A stretch of DNA of 44,420 nucleotides from Clostridiales bacterium (GCA_004557655.1 SFGJ01000011.1:1-44420), one strand, 5' to 3'. Shown: positions 1 to 7,895, counted from the first letter of the stretch. Notes: a model not told the origin generated them from the letters alone. Numbers and translations: made by a program.

Positions 1-60
1 GCAGGCAAGGGTACGGCGACACAGGGGGAGAAATACATACTGAACAGAACAGAAAAATAA
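1..60 (+). CDS. Possible 3' end of an upstream gene (partial)
   Basis: The first frame is open from base 1 to a TAA at 58-60 and would give a 19-residue C-terminal tail (AGKGTATQGEKYILNRTEK). I do not recognise the protein. The terminator-like hairpin about 90 bases downstream agrees with a gene ending here, but so short a stretch could be open by chance. Confidence 0.3.
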   Translation, partial: AGKGTATQGEKYILNRTEK

Positions 61-150
61 GACCTATGCGGTCATGAAAGGACGGTGACGGCGATATGCT
101 GCCTGAAAAGAGAACAGCCGAACGGACGGCAATCTCCGGCACAGTTTCAA

Positions 151-193
151 GAGCGCTCAGCAAGTAAAAAACTTGCTGGGCGCTCTTTCTTTA
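151..193 (+). terminator. Intrinsic terminator
   Basis: A 15-bp stem with one G-U pair (GAGCGCTCAGCAAGT / ACTTGCTGGGCGCTC, loop AAAAA) is followed by a T-rich run. It would end transcription of whatever lies to the left of the window. A 23-codon reading frame (ATG at 95) runs into the stem; I do not call it as a gene. Confidence 0.8.
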
Positions 194-301
194 TGCCTTC
201 GACATATGACGGGGGATGAAGCAGGAGAAAAGGCCTCCAAGTTAGAAGAAATAAAAGGTTTGCCGAGCAAATTCAAAAAAACAAGGAGAATCATTCGTTA
301 T

Positions 302-885
302 AAAGCTACCGATTTGAAAAGCCTCACAAGTGGACCCTGTGGCGGGTGTTCGACCGTCTGCAGGACGGCGAAGCCACTTACTCGGACGGCACGCCCATTG
401 AGGCCCTGATGCCTCTGCGGGACCGTCCTCTGCCGCCGCAGAGAGATGACCTGCATCCCGGCTCCGACGACGACACCGGCGTCATGGGCATCAACTACCG
501 CTGTGAGCCCATGGTGGAACGGTGGAGCCGGCCGGAGCAAAGCATCACAGCGGTATCTGCCCCATGGAGGAAGACTGCAGGGAAGAAGCCGTCATCGCTG
601 CACCGGGGACGGAGACCTTCCGGGAGTTCGTCCTGTTCGCCCACAGTGGCATCCGCCTGCTGGACAAAGACGGCAATCTCATCAAGACCACGGAGCAGGG
701 CATGGAACCCGGAGAAGAGGGCGGCCACGAAGCCCCGGACCACGAGGACACCGGGGAAAAGGGCTACAACTACCGCTCAGAGCGGTTCTTCAACCGTTTG
801 CAAAGGGCCCCCCTCATCTACAAGGTGTTCAACTCCCACGTCCATGGCGACCCGGCCACGCCGGTGTTTCAGACCATATTTCCAA
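302..885 (+). pseudogene. Remnant of a multicopper oxidase, frame-broken
   Basis: No single frame carries a sensible protein, but two adjacent frames do. Frame 1 from 304 gives a fragment with KWTLWRVFDRLQDGEATY and DTGVMGINYRCEPMVER. At about 525-545 the protein-like signal moves to frame 3, giving TFREFVLFAHSGIRLLDKDG, then GYNYRSERFFNRL and SHVHGDPATPVF. The FREF..F, NYRSE and HGDPATP blocks resemble the middle of large bacterial multicopper oxidases (manganese-oxidase/CotA type), extracytoplasmic enzymes that couple metal oxidation to O2 reduction. Similarity stops abruptly near 872, before the C-terminal copper-binding His motifs, and there is no N-terminus or start. I am fairly sure it is a dead fragment and moderately sure of the family. 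Its presence in an apparent strict anaerobe is odd and suggests acquisition then decay. Confidence 0.5.
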
Positions 886-887
886 TT

Positions 888-918
888 GGCACGGGTGCGA
901 AAACACCGCACCCGTGCC
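888..918. repeat. Perfect inverted repeat at the end of the pseudogene
   Basis: GGCACGGGTGCG (888-899) and CGCACCCGTGCC (907-918) pair perfectly over 12 bp around a 7-base loop. Only a weak T-rich stretch follows (931-936), so it could be a modest terminator or a junction structure. It lies just after the point where the multicopper-oxidase similarity ends. Confidence 0.6.
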
Positions 919-983
919 GCTTACTTGGTGTCTTTTGGCCAATAGCGTCGAAGCGGAATTGTTGCGGGAAGCGGCTTGGGATA

Positions 984-1012
984 TTGTGAGAGCCGAAAAG
1001 CCATGGTATAAT
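984..1012 (+). promoter_or_regulatory. SigA-type promoter for the Spx/ArsC-like gene
   Basis: TTGTGA (984-989), a 17-bp spacer, and TATAAT (1007-1012) preceded by TG one base upstream (extended -10). The start codon follows 31 bases later behind an AGGAGG-like site. Confidence 0.75.
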
Positions 1013-1043
1013 GCATTTAACTTGAAAACGAGGAGGCAGAGCC

Positions 1044-1394
1044 ATGCTATTCATTTGTTATCCCAGATGCACAACCTGCCAGAAAGCCCAAAAGTGGCTG
1101 GACGCCAATGGCATTACCTACGAATTGCGGAATATCAAGGAGGAGAATCCCTCGGCGGACGAGCTGCGTTCCTGGCACAAGGCCAGCGGCCTGCCGCTGA
1201 AGAAGTTCTTCAACACCAGCGGATTGCTGTATAAGGAGTTGGGACTCAAGGACAAGCTTCCCACGATGTCCGAGGACGAACAGCTCGCCCTTCTGGCCAC
1301 CGACGGAATGCTGGTAAAGCGGCCGCTGCTGGTGGGTGACAGTTTCGTGCTTGCTGGCTTCACAGAAGCGGAGTGGGAGAGCAAGCTGCGCTGA
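1044..1394 (+). CDS. Spx/MgsR/ArsC-family thioredoxin-fold protein
   Basis: A 116-residue protein of the ArsC/Spx family, cytoplasmic and thioredoxin-like in fold. It has the N-terminal C9-x-x-C12 pair (YPRCTTC) and the C-terminal KRPLLV block (92-97) with the conserved Arg-Pro. Spx-type members bind the RNA polymerase alpha subunit and sense disulfide stress; ArsC-type members reduce arsenate with glutaredoxin. The CxxC arrangement fits the Spx/MgsR side, but this isolated copy has no arsenic genes nearby and I cannot assign a partner. The start is ATG with GAGGAGGC seven bases upstream. Its own promoter precedes it, and the radical SAM gene 39 bases downstream is probably cotranscribed. Confidence 0.85.
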   Translation: MLFICYPRCTTCQKAQKWLDANGITYELRNIKEENPSADELRSWHKASGLPLKKFFNTSGLLYKELGLKDKLPTMSEDEQLALLATDGMLVKRPLLVGDSFVLAGFTEAEWESKLR

Positions 1395-1433
1395 GGGAAT
1401 TTCTGGCGGCAAGCTGCGGAAGGGGTGAGGACC

Positions 1434-2306
1434 ATGCACTTTGTTGATGCCAAAGGAATTCTTTCCGGCAACGACGGACACTGGGGGATGAACATTTACC
1501 GGGGCTGTTCCCACGGGTGTATTTACTGCGACAGCAGGAGCCGGTGCTATCAGTTCACCCATCCCTTCGAGGACATCGAGGTGAAGCAGAATGCCCCGGA
1601 GCTTCTGGAAGCGGCACTTCGGTCCAAGCGGAAGAAATGCATGATCGCCACAGGATCCATGTCCGACCCCTATATGCACTGCGAGGAAAAGCTCCGGTTG
1701 ACCAGAAAATGCCTGGAAATCATCCTGCGCTACGGTTTCGGGGCAACCCTCCTGACGAAATCGGACCGTGTCCTGCTGGATATGGATCTGCTGGAAGAGA
1801 TCCATCGGAAAACCAAATGCGTGGTGCAGATGACCCTGACCACCTATGATGACGATCTGTGCCGCATCGTGGAGCCGAATGTCTGCACCACAAGGCGGCG
1901 TATTGAGGTGCTGGAGGAGATGCGGCATCGGGGTATTCCCACGGTGGTGTGGCTGACGCCGATCCTGCCCTTTATCAACGACACAGAGGATAATATCAAG
2001 GCAATCCTTGCAGAATGTATCCGTGTGGGCGTTAAGGGCATCATTTGCTTCGACATGGGTCTGACGCTGCGGGAGGGAGACCGGGAGTATTACTATGCCG
2101 CTCTGGACAAGTCTTTCCCCGGGATGAAGAAGCGGTATATCCAGCGGTACGCAAACGCCTATGCATTGCCCAGCCCCAGAGCAAAGGAACTTATGGGCCT
2201 GTTTTGGAACACCTGCCGGCAGCACGGACTCCTCTGCACGCCGGAGGATTGCTTTGCATATTTGAATGACTTTCCGGAGCCATTTGAGCAGACGAGCCTG
2301 TTTTGA
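1434..2306 (+). CDS. SPL-type radical SAM protein
   Basis: A 290-residue radical SAM protein. The cluster motif C25-x3-C29-x2-C32 (GCSHGCIYC) binds the [4Fe-4S] that cleaves S-adenosylmethionine, and ATGSMSDPY and TLLTKSDR further in are typical of the spore-photoproduct-lyase-like group (SplB-like, Rv2578c-like). Members act on nucleic acid or unknown substrates; the true photolyase is longer, so I do not call it splB. GTG at 1425 is in frame, but ATG 1434 has the purine-rich AAGGGGTGAGG at proper spacing and is preferred. It probably shares the promoter at 984-1012. Confidence 0.85.
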   Translation: MHFVDAKGILSGNDGHWGMNIYRGCSHGCIYCDSRSRCYQFTHPFEDIEVKQNAPELLEAALRSKRKKCMIATGSMSDPYMHCEEKLRLTRKCLEIILRYGFGATLLTKSDRVLLDMDLLEEIHRKTKCVVQMTLTTYDDDLCRIVEPNVCTTRRRIEVLEEMRHRGIPTVVWLTPILPFINDTEDNIKAILAECIRVGVKGIICFDMGLTLREGDREYYYAALDKSFPGMKKRYIQRYANAYALPSPRAKELMGLFWNTCRQHGLLCTPEDCFAYLNDFPEPFEQTSLF

Positions 2307-2354
2307 TATGCGGAGGGAGTCTGAAACACAGAGCAACAAGCTGTGACCGCATGA

Positions 2355-2534
2355 CACGGTTTGGCGGAGCATTGACGAGTCGGAAGCGAAGGACATTGTC
2401 TGCGGGTACGGAGGAGCAAAACGGGAAACTAAGCACTGGCGGTCATTGACCTGCCAAATGAAATCACGAGGAGTTACCGGAAGATCATTGACACCGTCAA
2501 TCAGGCGGTGGACCGTGCGAAAGGCTCACAATAA
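2355..2534 (+). pseudogene. Possible decayed gene remnant of unknown family
   Basis: Two overlapping frames look protein-like but join only with a frameshift: one gives VWRSIDESEAKDIVCGYGGA (from 2359), the other DLPNEITRSYRKIIDTVNQA and ends in TAA at 2532-2534. There is no start codon with a ribosome site. A broken C-terminal piece of a lost gene is the simplest reading. I do not recognise the family. Confidence 0.25.
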
Positions 2535-2561
2535 TCTAACCACACAAGGAGCGGACACCAT

Positions 2562-3362
2562 ATGAAACTCACTATGCTTGGAACGGGCAATGCCGTGGTT
2601 ACGGCCTGCTATAACACCTGCTTCACCCTGGATGAGGACGGGGGCTATTTCCTGGTGGACGGCGGCGGCGGAAACACCGTGCTGCGCCGGCTGCGACAGG
2701 CAGGGATCGACTGGCGGCAGATCCGCACCATTTTCGTCACCCATAAGCACATCGATCACATCCTGGGCATCCTCTGGATGATGCGCCTCATCTGCCAGGG
2801 CATGGACCGGGGAGAATATGAGGGCGAGGCTGTGCTCTACAGTCACGATGAGGTCATCGGGCTGCTGCGGGACATGACGGGCAAGCTGCTGCAGGAAAAG
2901 CAGACCCGGTATATTGATCAGCGGCTGCATCTGGTGGCTGTGGGGGACGGAGAGCAGCGGGAAATCCTGGGAAAAACGGTGACTTTCTTTGACATCGGCT
3001 CCGCCAAGGACAGACAGTTCGGCTTTTCCATGGAGCTGGGACAGGGGAGAAGGCTCACCTGCTGCGGCGATGAGCCGTACCGGGACTGCGAGGAGGAGCA
3101 GGTCCGGGGCAGTACATGGCTGCTCCACGAGGCATTTTGTCTGCATAGTCAGGCGGATGTGTTCCGCCCCTATGAAAAACACCATTCCACCGTGGCGGAC
3201 GCCTGCCGTCTGGCGGAAAAGATGGGCGTGGAGAATCTGGTGCTGTACCACACGGAGGACAAAAACATCGCCCGGCGCAAGGAGCTCTACACCCGGGAGG
3301 GGAGTGAGTTCTTCAGCGGAAAGCTGTATGTGCCGGAGGATCTGGAGAGCATAGAGCTGTGA
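2562..3362 (+). CDS. MBL-fold metallo-hydrolase, RNase Z-like
   Basis: A 266-residue metallo-beta-lactamase-fold hydrolase, presumably cytoplasmic and zinc-dependent. It shows D33 in the LVDGGGG strand, the metal motif H61-K-H63-I-D65-H66 (THKHIDH), a GD at 169-170, and the tRNase Z/ElaC-like block HHSTVADACRLAE (207-219) with H230 following in LYHTED. The second half thus resembles RNase Z, but the exosite arm and the usual SHxHxDH spelling are absent, so an RNA substrate is not certain. ATG at 2562 has AAGGAGCGG upstream. A GNAT pseudogene follows 9 bases after the stop. It may stand alone as a phosphodiesterase-like enzyme. Confidence 0.82.
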   Translation: MKLTMLGTGNAVVTACYNTCFTLDEDGGYFLVDGGGGNTVLRRLRQAGIDWRQIRTIFVTHKHIDHILGILWMMRLICQGMDRGEYEGEAVLYSHDEVIGLLRDMTGKLLQEKQTRYIDQRLHLVAVGDGEQREILGKTVTFFDIGSAKDRQFGFSMELGQGRRLTCCGDEPYRDCEEEQVRGSTWLLHEAFCLHSQADVFRPYEKHHSTVADACRLAEKMGVENLVLYHTEDKNIARRKELYTREGSEFFSGKLYVPEDLESIEL

Positions 3363-3371
3363 GGAGCAGAT

Positions 3372-3545
3372 ATGTATTCCGGCAGTAATGCGGATGTCAG
3401 GGATGCCGAAGAGCTGCTGGCCATCTATGACCACTATGGGCAAAACACCGCCATCGGCTCTGAATAGGAATCACCCACCCTGGAGGAGTTCCGGCGGCGG
3501 ATGAGGGGATTGAACCTGTATGCCATTGTGGCCTGCCCGAAGCTG
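3372..3545 (+). pseudogene. N-terminal remnant of a GNAT acetyltransferase
   Basis: From ATG 3372 the frame reads DVRDAEELLAIYDHY, then NTAIGSE, an in-frame TAG at 3465-3467, then SPTLEEFRRRM. This matches the start of phosphinothricin/PAT-type GNAT N-acetyltransferases, where an aromatic residue normally sits in the FEYE..P segment at the position of the TAG. The acetyl-CoA-binding half is missing and the sequence runs into the hsp20 terminator. It is both interrupted and truncated. Confidence 0.6.
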
Positions 3546-3561
3546 AGACGAGAGCAGCATA

Positions 3562-3593
3562 CAAAAAGAATGCCGCAGGCGGTTGCCTGCGGC
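3562..3593 (-). terminator. Intrinsic terminator of hsp20
   Basis: Read on the minus strand, GCCGCAGGC and GCCTGCGGC form a perfect 9-bp stem with a 4-base loop, followed by ATTCTTTTT. It lies 22 bases after the hsp20 stop codon. Confidence 0.85.
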
Positions 3594-3615
3594 TCGATTC
3601 ATTATTTGGGGATAA

Positions 3616-4056
3616 TCACTCGATCTCCAGGCGCTTGGCGGATTTCTCCTCCTTGGCCGCCTTGGGCAGGATCAGCTCCAGCACGCCCTTGTCGTACTTG
3701 GCCTTAATGGCGGCGGTGTCGATGCCGGTGACATTGAAGGTGCGGCTGTAAGAGCCATAGCTGCGCTCACAGCACAGGTACTTGCCGCGCTTATCCTTGT
3801 TCTCGTGCTCGGAGTGGCGCTCGGCGGAAATGGTCAGGGCATCGTCGTACAGATCCAGATGGATGTTTTCCTTTTCAAAGCCCGGCAGGTCTGCCGTGAT
3901 TTTGAAGTGGTCGCCCTCGTCGGTGACATCGGTGCGGAAGGAGTCGGTGAAGGTCCGGCTGAAATTCCCCCAGGGATCATCGAAGAAGTGCTTCTCAATT
4001 TTCTCCATTTCGCGGAAAGGATCAAATACGCTCAGTGCATGGTTGCGATTCAACAT
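3616..4056 (-). CDS. Small heat-shock protein Hsp20
   Basis: A 146-residue alpha-crystallin-family chaperone that holds unfolding proteins in the cytoplasm without ATP. The N-terminal arm has FDPFREMEKIEKHFF, the crystallin domain spans about 38-132 with DLPGFEKENIHLDL and the signature YDKGVLELILPK near the end, and the tail ends KRLEIE, an IxI-like anchor. AGGAGG precedes the ATG. The gene is single, with its own terminator. Its upstream region carries a consensus CIRCE operator, so HrcA repression and heat induction are expected. Confidence 0.95.
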   Translation of the reverse strand: MLNRNHALSVFDPFREMEKIEKHFFDDPWGNFSRTFTDSFRTDVTDEGDHFKITADLPGFEKENIHLDLYDDALTISAERHSEHENKDKRGKYLCCERSYGSYSRTFNVTGIDTAAIKAKYDKGVLELILPKAAKEEKSAKRLEIE

Positions 4057-4172
4057 AATAAAGACCTCCTATATAAACTGTTTTGAAATACTTTTTCCGT
4101 TCCTCTTGGAACAATTTTAATTCTATGCTCCGAGTGTGAACAAATCCCACTATTTTTGTGAATGAACTGTGA

Positions 4173-4202
4173 ATTTTAGCACTCGCAATATGAGAGTGCT
4201 AA
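4173..4202 (-). promoter_or_regulatory. CIRCE operator with embedded hsp20 promoter
   Basis: TTAGCACTC (4176-4184), nine bases, GAGTGCTAA (4194-4202): an exact match to the CIRCE inverted repeat bound by HrcA. On the minus strand the outer arm supplies TTAGCA as -35, and TAAAAT (4173-4178) is 18 bp further on, so HrcA would sit on the promoter. The leader to hsp20 is about 110 bases. Confidence 0.9.
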
Positions 4203-4203
4203 A

Positions 4204-4246
4204 AAGGGAGAAGGAGAATGCGGCACACCCCGGAGGATGTGCCGCA
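4204..4246 (-). terminator. Terminator of the sigma/membrane-partner operon
   Basis: On the minus strand TGCGGCACA and TGTGCCGCA (4219-4246) form a perfect 9-bp stem, followed by a pyrimidine stretch ending in TTTTT. It separates the upstream operon from the hsp20 promoter. Confidence 0.65.
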
Positions 4247-4274
4247 GAAGGAGATATTATACGCTGCGCCGGAT

Positions 4275-5420
4275 TTAATTAAACCGGCCGTCCCAGGTGG
4301 ACAGGGGGGCCAGATACTCCTCCTCCACGGCGGGAACATAGTAGGCGCCGACATTGGAAAATTCGCCGTCCTGCAGTTCCGCCGGCAGTGAGTCCTCCGG
4401 CAGCTCCACATAGAAGCGGTAGTAGGGCATGAAATACTCGTCATAGATGCCGCAGCGGTAGATCAGTTCCACCTTGCGGATATACTTCTCCCCAGGCATT
4501 TCGTAGGGGCAGGAGGAGATGCAGTGCCCCTTTACCAGCAATTTCTGTGCTTGCTGCGCTGTGATAATGGGGTAATTGCCCACTTCATCCGACAGGTCGG
4601 TGCAGAGCATCCGGATCAGCCATGGCTCGCCATCCGTGTTGCAGTAAAAATTCGCACGGCGGCAGAAAAACTGCAGCAGGTGATCCGTATTGCTGCCGGT
4701 GGCATCGAAGATGGAGATATCATAAAACTGCTTTCCGTCTTTGTCATAGTCGCCGCCGGTGATGCAGATCTGCGGTTCGGCAAAGCCTAGCAGATCCCGA
4801 TACTCCTTCAGGAGCTTCACCGCCAGTTGGTATGTCTCCTCATAGGTGCGCGGCAGAGGATAATCTTCGCCTTTGGGATCGCGGGACGGATACCAGATCT
4901 CGGCGGTCATAAACTGATCCACCCGGATCTCCACATCATCGCTGCCCTTGGCCAGGAGAGTCAGGGGAGTGATCCTGCCATCCGACTCGGTCCAGGTTTC
5001 TGTCATCTTCTCGGTGTTGCGCACCAGCCGCCCCTCGATGGTGCGGGACAGGGTGAGCATTTTAGCCCTGTATTCCTCCGTGGCGTCCCGGATGGGGTAC
5101 CCTCCCGCCGGGTTACGGAAAACCGGCAGTCTGGACGGGGCAGCATCCGTGGAAACGGGACTTGTGTTTTTCAGATCGGATATATCACGGATCCAATAGC
5201 CCTCAAAGCCATAGCCGATACCCACGGTTCCCAAGGACACGGGGAGTCTGGGAAGCCTCGCAGACAGGCAGAAGACCGTCACGGTGCACAGCACAAGAGT
5301 GAGGCAGGCGGCTATACCCCATTTGAGCCAAGATGTCTTTTTCTTCGGCATCAGGTCTGCTGCCTCTATGTAAGCCGGGTCAACAAGGGACAGCTTATCC
5401 AGAAAATCGTATCCCCTCAT
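4275..5420 (-). CDS. Membrane-anchored partner of the sigma factor (putative anti-sigma)
   Basis: A 381-residue protein with a short cytoplasmic N-terminus (about 1-31), one membrane segment (about 33-53, GIAACLTLVLCTVTVFCL) and a large extracytoplasmic domain of about 325 residues that I do not recognise. Its position directly behind a sigma factor, overlapping it by 4 nt (ATGA), fits an anti-sigma or stimulus-sensing partner. The N-terminus (MRGYDFLDKLSLVDPAYIEA) is like those encoded behind similar clostridial sigma genes. I chose ATG 5420, not the in-frame codon at 5453, because it overlaps the sigma stop codon and has GGAGGG ten bases upstream. The role is inferred from context; no zinc anti-sigma motif (HxxxCxxC) is visible. 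Confidence 0.7.
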   Translation of the reverse strand: MRGYDFLDKLSLVDPAYIEAADLMPKKKTSWLKWGIAACLTLVLCTVTVFCLSARLPRLPVSLGTVGIGYGFEGYWIRDISDLKNTSPVSTDAAPSRLPVFRNPAGGYPIRDATEEYRAKMLTLSRTIEGRLVRNTEKMTETWTESDGRITPLTLLAKGSDDVEIRVDQFMTAEIWYPSRDPKGEDYPLPRTYEETYQLAVKLLKEYRDLLGFAEPQICITGGDYDKDGKQFYDISIFDATGSNTDHLLQFFCRRANFYCNTDGEPWLIRMLCTDLSDEVGNYPIITAQQAQKLLVKGHCISSCPYEMPGEKYIRKVELIYRCGIYDEYFMPYYRFYVELPEDSLPAELQDGEFSNVGAYYVPAVEEEYLAPLSTWDGRFN

Positions 5421-5977
5421 ATGGTGTAACCCTCCTTTTCCAAATAGTTCCAAAGTAGCTTCCGGCAGCGGTGGAGCGTGGTTTTTACCTTGCTCTGAGA
5501 CAGGGAAAAGCGTTGAGCAATGTCGGCAACGGAGTCAAGATACCAGTACCGCCGCAGGAAAATATTCCGCTTTTCAATAGAAAGGGTGGATAAAAAGCCG
5601 TTGAGGACCTGACAGAAGGCCAGATCGTCCAGGCGGCAGGCAGTATCATCCGGGGCGGGAATGCACTGCTCCAGCTCCGCGGTCAGCTGACAGATGTGGG
5701 CCTGCCGCTTCAGGCGGCTGCGGTCACGGCAGCGGTTGAGAGAAATATTTCGGGTGATGCGTGCCAGAAAAGCATAGAAATAGTCCGTCGGCTCATGGGG
5801 CGGGATGAGGTTCCATGCCTCCAAATAGGTGTCGTTTTCGCACTCCTCAGCGGTTTGGGCATCCTGCACGATGCCGAAGGACAGAGCCTGCAGGCGGGGA
5901 CCGTACTTGTCGGCTGTGTGGCCGATAGCGGATTCGCTGCGGGAAAGATACAGAGCTACGATCTGAGAATCCTCCAG
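5417..5977 (-). CDS. ECF-like sigma-70 family RNA polymerase sigma factor, probable CTG start
   Basis: A sigma factor of 186 residues if started at CTG 5977. Region 2 includes AEECENDTYLEAWNLIPP and ITRNISLNRCRD; region 4 includes LSIEKRNIFLRRYW and the helix-turn-helix SVADIAQRFSLSQSKVKTTL. ATG, GTG or TTG starts allow only 150 residues (GTG 5869), which would remove the first part of region 2. Upstream the frame stays open and reads EDSQIVALYLSRSESAIGHT, which matches the usual family N-terminus (MEDxQIVxLYxxR). AGGAGG lies 8 bases before CTG, and a TGA closes the frame just above. ATT and GTT are also in frame there but too close to the ribosome site. It is translationally coupled to the membrane partner. 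Confidence 0.82.
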   Translation of the reverse strand: MEDSQIVALYLSRSESAIGHTADKYGPRLQALSFGIVQDAQTAEECENDTYLEAWNLIPPHEPTDYFYAFLARITRNISLNRCRDRSRLKRQAHICQLTAELEQCIPAPDDTACRLDDLAFCQVLNGFLSTLSIEKRNIFLRRYWYLDSVADIAQRFSLSQSKVKTTLHRCRKLLWNYLEKEGYTI

Positions 5978-6075
5978 AACAATCGCCTCCTTTCAACGGA
6001 TGTAATGGCCTTCATCCCTATAAGCACTCTTTGCATTTGGGAAGTTACACTTTAATCCAATAATAGCATATTATT

Positions 6076-6126
6076 CTTTTTAAATAAAGCCGCAAGACGA
6101 GGCAGCCTTTTGGCTGCCTCGTCTTG
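6076..6126 (-). terminator. Intrinsic terminator of the cstA operon
   Basis: CAAGACGAGGCAGCC and GGCTGCCTCGTCTTG (6093-6126) form a perfect 15-bp stem with a TTTT loop. On the minus strand it is followed by GCGGCTTTATTT. It ends the operon 42 bases after the cstA stop. Confidence 0.85.
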
Positions 6127-6167
6127 CCATTTGAGGAGTATGAATAATAATGGGGGGAACAAATTAA

Positions 6168-7895
6168 TCAGGCAGTAGCTTTCTGTTTCTTCTGCGCGGC
6201 AAGGGCCCTGATTCCCTCGACCACCAGGTCGATGGCCAGGATCACCAGCAGTACGCCGATGATGCCGCGGATGTAGAACCACACCACGCCTTCGCCGCCG
6301 GCCAGGATGCCCACCACCTGAGACTTGATGGTGAAGGCCAGGGAGGTCAGGGTCACTACCAGCATGAAGAACATGGGGAAGTAGAACATCTTGTTGTTGC
6401 GGCCCACCTTGCCCAGCCAGCAGCACACAGCCAGCAGGCCCAGAGCAGCCAGAAGCTGGTTGGCAGCGCCGAACAGCGCCCAGATCTTGGCATAGCCGGT
6501 GAGGCCCAGGACGACGCCTGCCACCACGGTGATACCGGTGGCAACATAGGGATTTGTGATGACTTTACGCCAGCCGGTGAGATCCTTGGAGTCCATGCCC
6601 ACGGGGGTAAACAGCTCCTGGAACATATACCGGGCCAGACGGGTAGCGGTATCCACAGAGGTCAGGCAGAATGCGGAAACGGCCAGGATCAGCATGGAGT
6701 ACACCACATCATAGCATGCGCTGCCGAACACCTCAGAGAACATGGAGGCAAGGCCGGTGGCAAACACCACGGTGGGGGTCACGGTCTCACCGCTGGAGTA
6801 CTTGGCCCAGATGTAGCCCACGGCACACACGGAGATCAACGCCAGAGCGCACTCAATGAGCATACCGCCATAGGCGATGGGCTTTGCGTCCTTTTCCTGA
6901 TCCAGCTGCTTGGCGGTGGTGCCGGAGCCAACCAGAGAGTGGAAGCCGGATACGGCGCCGCAGGCAATGGTCACGAACAGAGCCGGGAACATATAGCCCA
7001 GGGAAGTGCCGCTGGGAGCCAGCGTATCATAGAAGCCGGTGAAGGCGGGCATATCCATGGTGGGATGGCAGCCGATGATGCCGACAATAGCCAGAACGAT
7101 CATGCCGTACAGCAGGAAAGAACTAAGGTAATCACGGGGCTGTAGCAGAATCCAAACGGGGGTAACGGAGGCTACGGCAATATACACGCCCACGATGATG
7201 ATCCAGACATTATAGCTGAGATAGATGGGATGCCAGTTGAGGCCAATGTACATACAGACGGCAATGCCAATAACGCCGATAACGGTGGCAATACCCAGAG
7301 GGGCGTTGCGGCGGTAGACAAAGAAACCAAAGAGAATTGCCATCAGGATGAACATAATGGAGATGATGGCGGTGGAAGCATTGGCAGAGGATGCGGCAAT
7401 ATCCACAGCGCCGTCAGCGGTATAGGTGGCCTTGAAAGTGTTGGCCACGATGGACGCGAAAGCGGCCACCACAAGGATCAGGGTCAGATAGGAGAAGATA
7501 ATGAACAGTTTCTTGGCCTTGGAGCCGATTGCATCGCCGATGACTTCACCGATGGACTGGCCCTTATGGCGAATGGAAGCAAACAGGGCACCAAAGTCAT
7601 GCACGCCGCCGAAGAAGATGCCGCCGATGAGCACCCACAGCATCACCGGAACCCAGCCAAACACAGCAGCCTGAATGGGTCCATTGATGGGACCGGCGCC
7701 GGCGATCGAGGAAAAGTGATGGCCCATAAGCACAGGACCCTTGGCCGGACAGTAATCCTTGCCGTCTTCCAGTTCATGGGCAGGGGTAACACGCTTGTTA
7801 TCGATACCCCACTTCTTGGCCAGCCATCCGCCGTAGAAAATATAACCGAGCAGCAGAACGACAATGCCAATGATCAAAAACAATGCAGCATTCAT
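6168..7895 (-). CDS. cstA: CstA-family carbon-starvation transporter
   Basis: A 575-residue polytopic membrane protein of the CstA/BtsT family, which import peptides or pyruvate with cations, usually under carbon limitation. The family hallmark GHHFSSIAGAGPINGP is at about 58-73, then GGVHDFGALFASIRHKGQSI and, further on, SGFHSLVGSGTTAKQL. About 15-16 hydrophobic segments are spread along the chain. The length is between the short clostridial forms and the roughly 700-residue E. coli forms. ATG 7895 overlaps the stop codon of the upstream hypothetical gene by 4 nt, so the pair is translationally coupled. Substrate cannot be told from sequence. Confidence 0.93.
   Translation of the reverse strand: MNAALFLIIGIVVLLLGYIFYGGWLAKKWGIDNKRVTPAHELEDGKDYCPAKGPVLMGHHFSSIAGAGPINGPIQAAVFGWVPVMLWVLIGGIFFGGVHDFGALFASIRHKGQSIGEVIGDAIGSKAKKLFIIFSYLTLILVVAAFASIVANTFKATYTADGAVDIAASSANASTAIISIMFILMAILFGFFVYRRNAPLGIATVIGVIGIAVCMYIGLNWHPIYLSYNVWIIIVGVYIAVASVTPVWILLQPRDYLSSFLLYGMIVLAIVGIIGCHPTMDMPAFTGFYDTLAPSGTSLGYMFPALFVTIACGAVSGFHSLVGSGTTAKQLDQEKDAKPIAYGGMLIECALALISVCAVGYIWAKYSSGETVTPTVVFATGLASMFSEVFGSACYDVVYSMLILAVSAFCLTSVDTATRLARYMFQELFTPVGMDSKDLTGWRKVITNPYVATGITVVAGVVLGLTGYAKIWALFGAANQLLAALGLLAVCCWLGKVGRNNKMFYFPMFFMLVVTLTSLAFTIKSQVVGILAGGEGVVWFYIRGIIGVLLVILAIDLVVEGIRALAAQKKQKATA

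Noticed and set aside
446..1234. Open frame across the oxidase remnant and into the Spx/ArsC-like gene
   Set aside because: It overlaps a well-supported gene in another frame, its product is low-complexity, and it crosses the promoter and inverted repeat.
1044..1394. Arsenate reductase of an arsenic-resistance operon
   Set aside because: The thioredoxin-fold family fits, but there is no arsR, arsB or acr3 nearby and the CxxC form fits Spx/MgsR-like proteins better.
1425..1433. GTG 1425 as start of the radical SAM protein
   Set aside because: The ribosome site AAGGGGTGAGG would overlap it; ATG 1434 has correct spacing.
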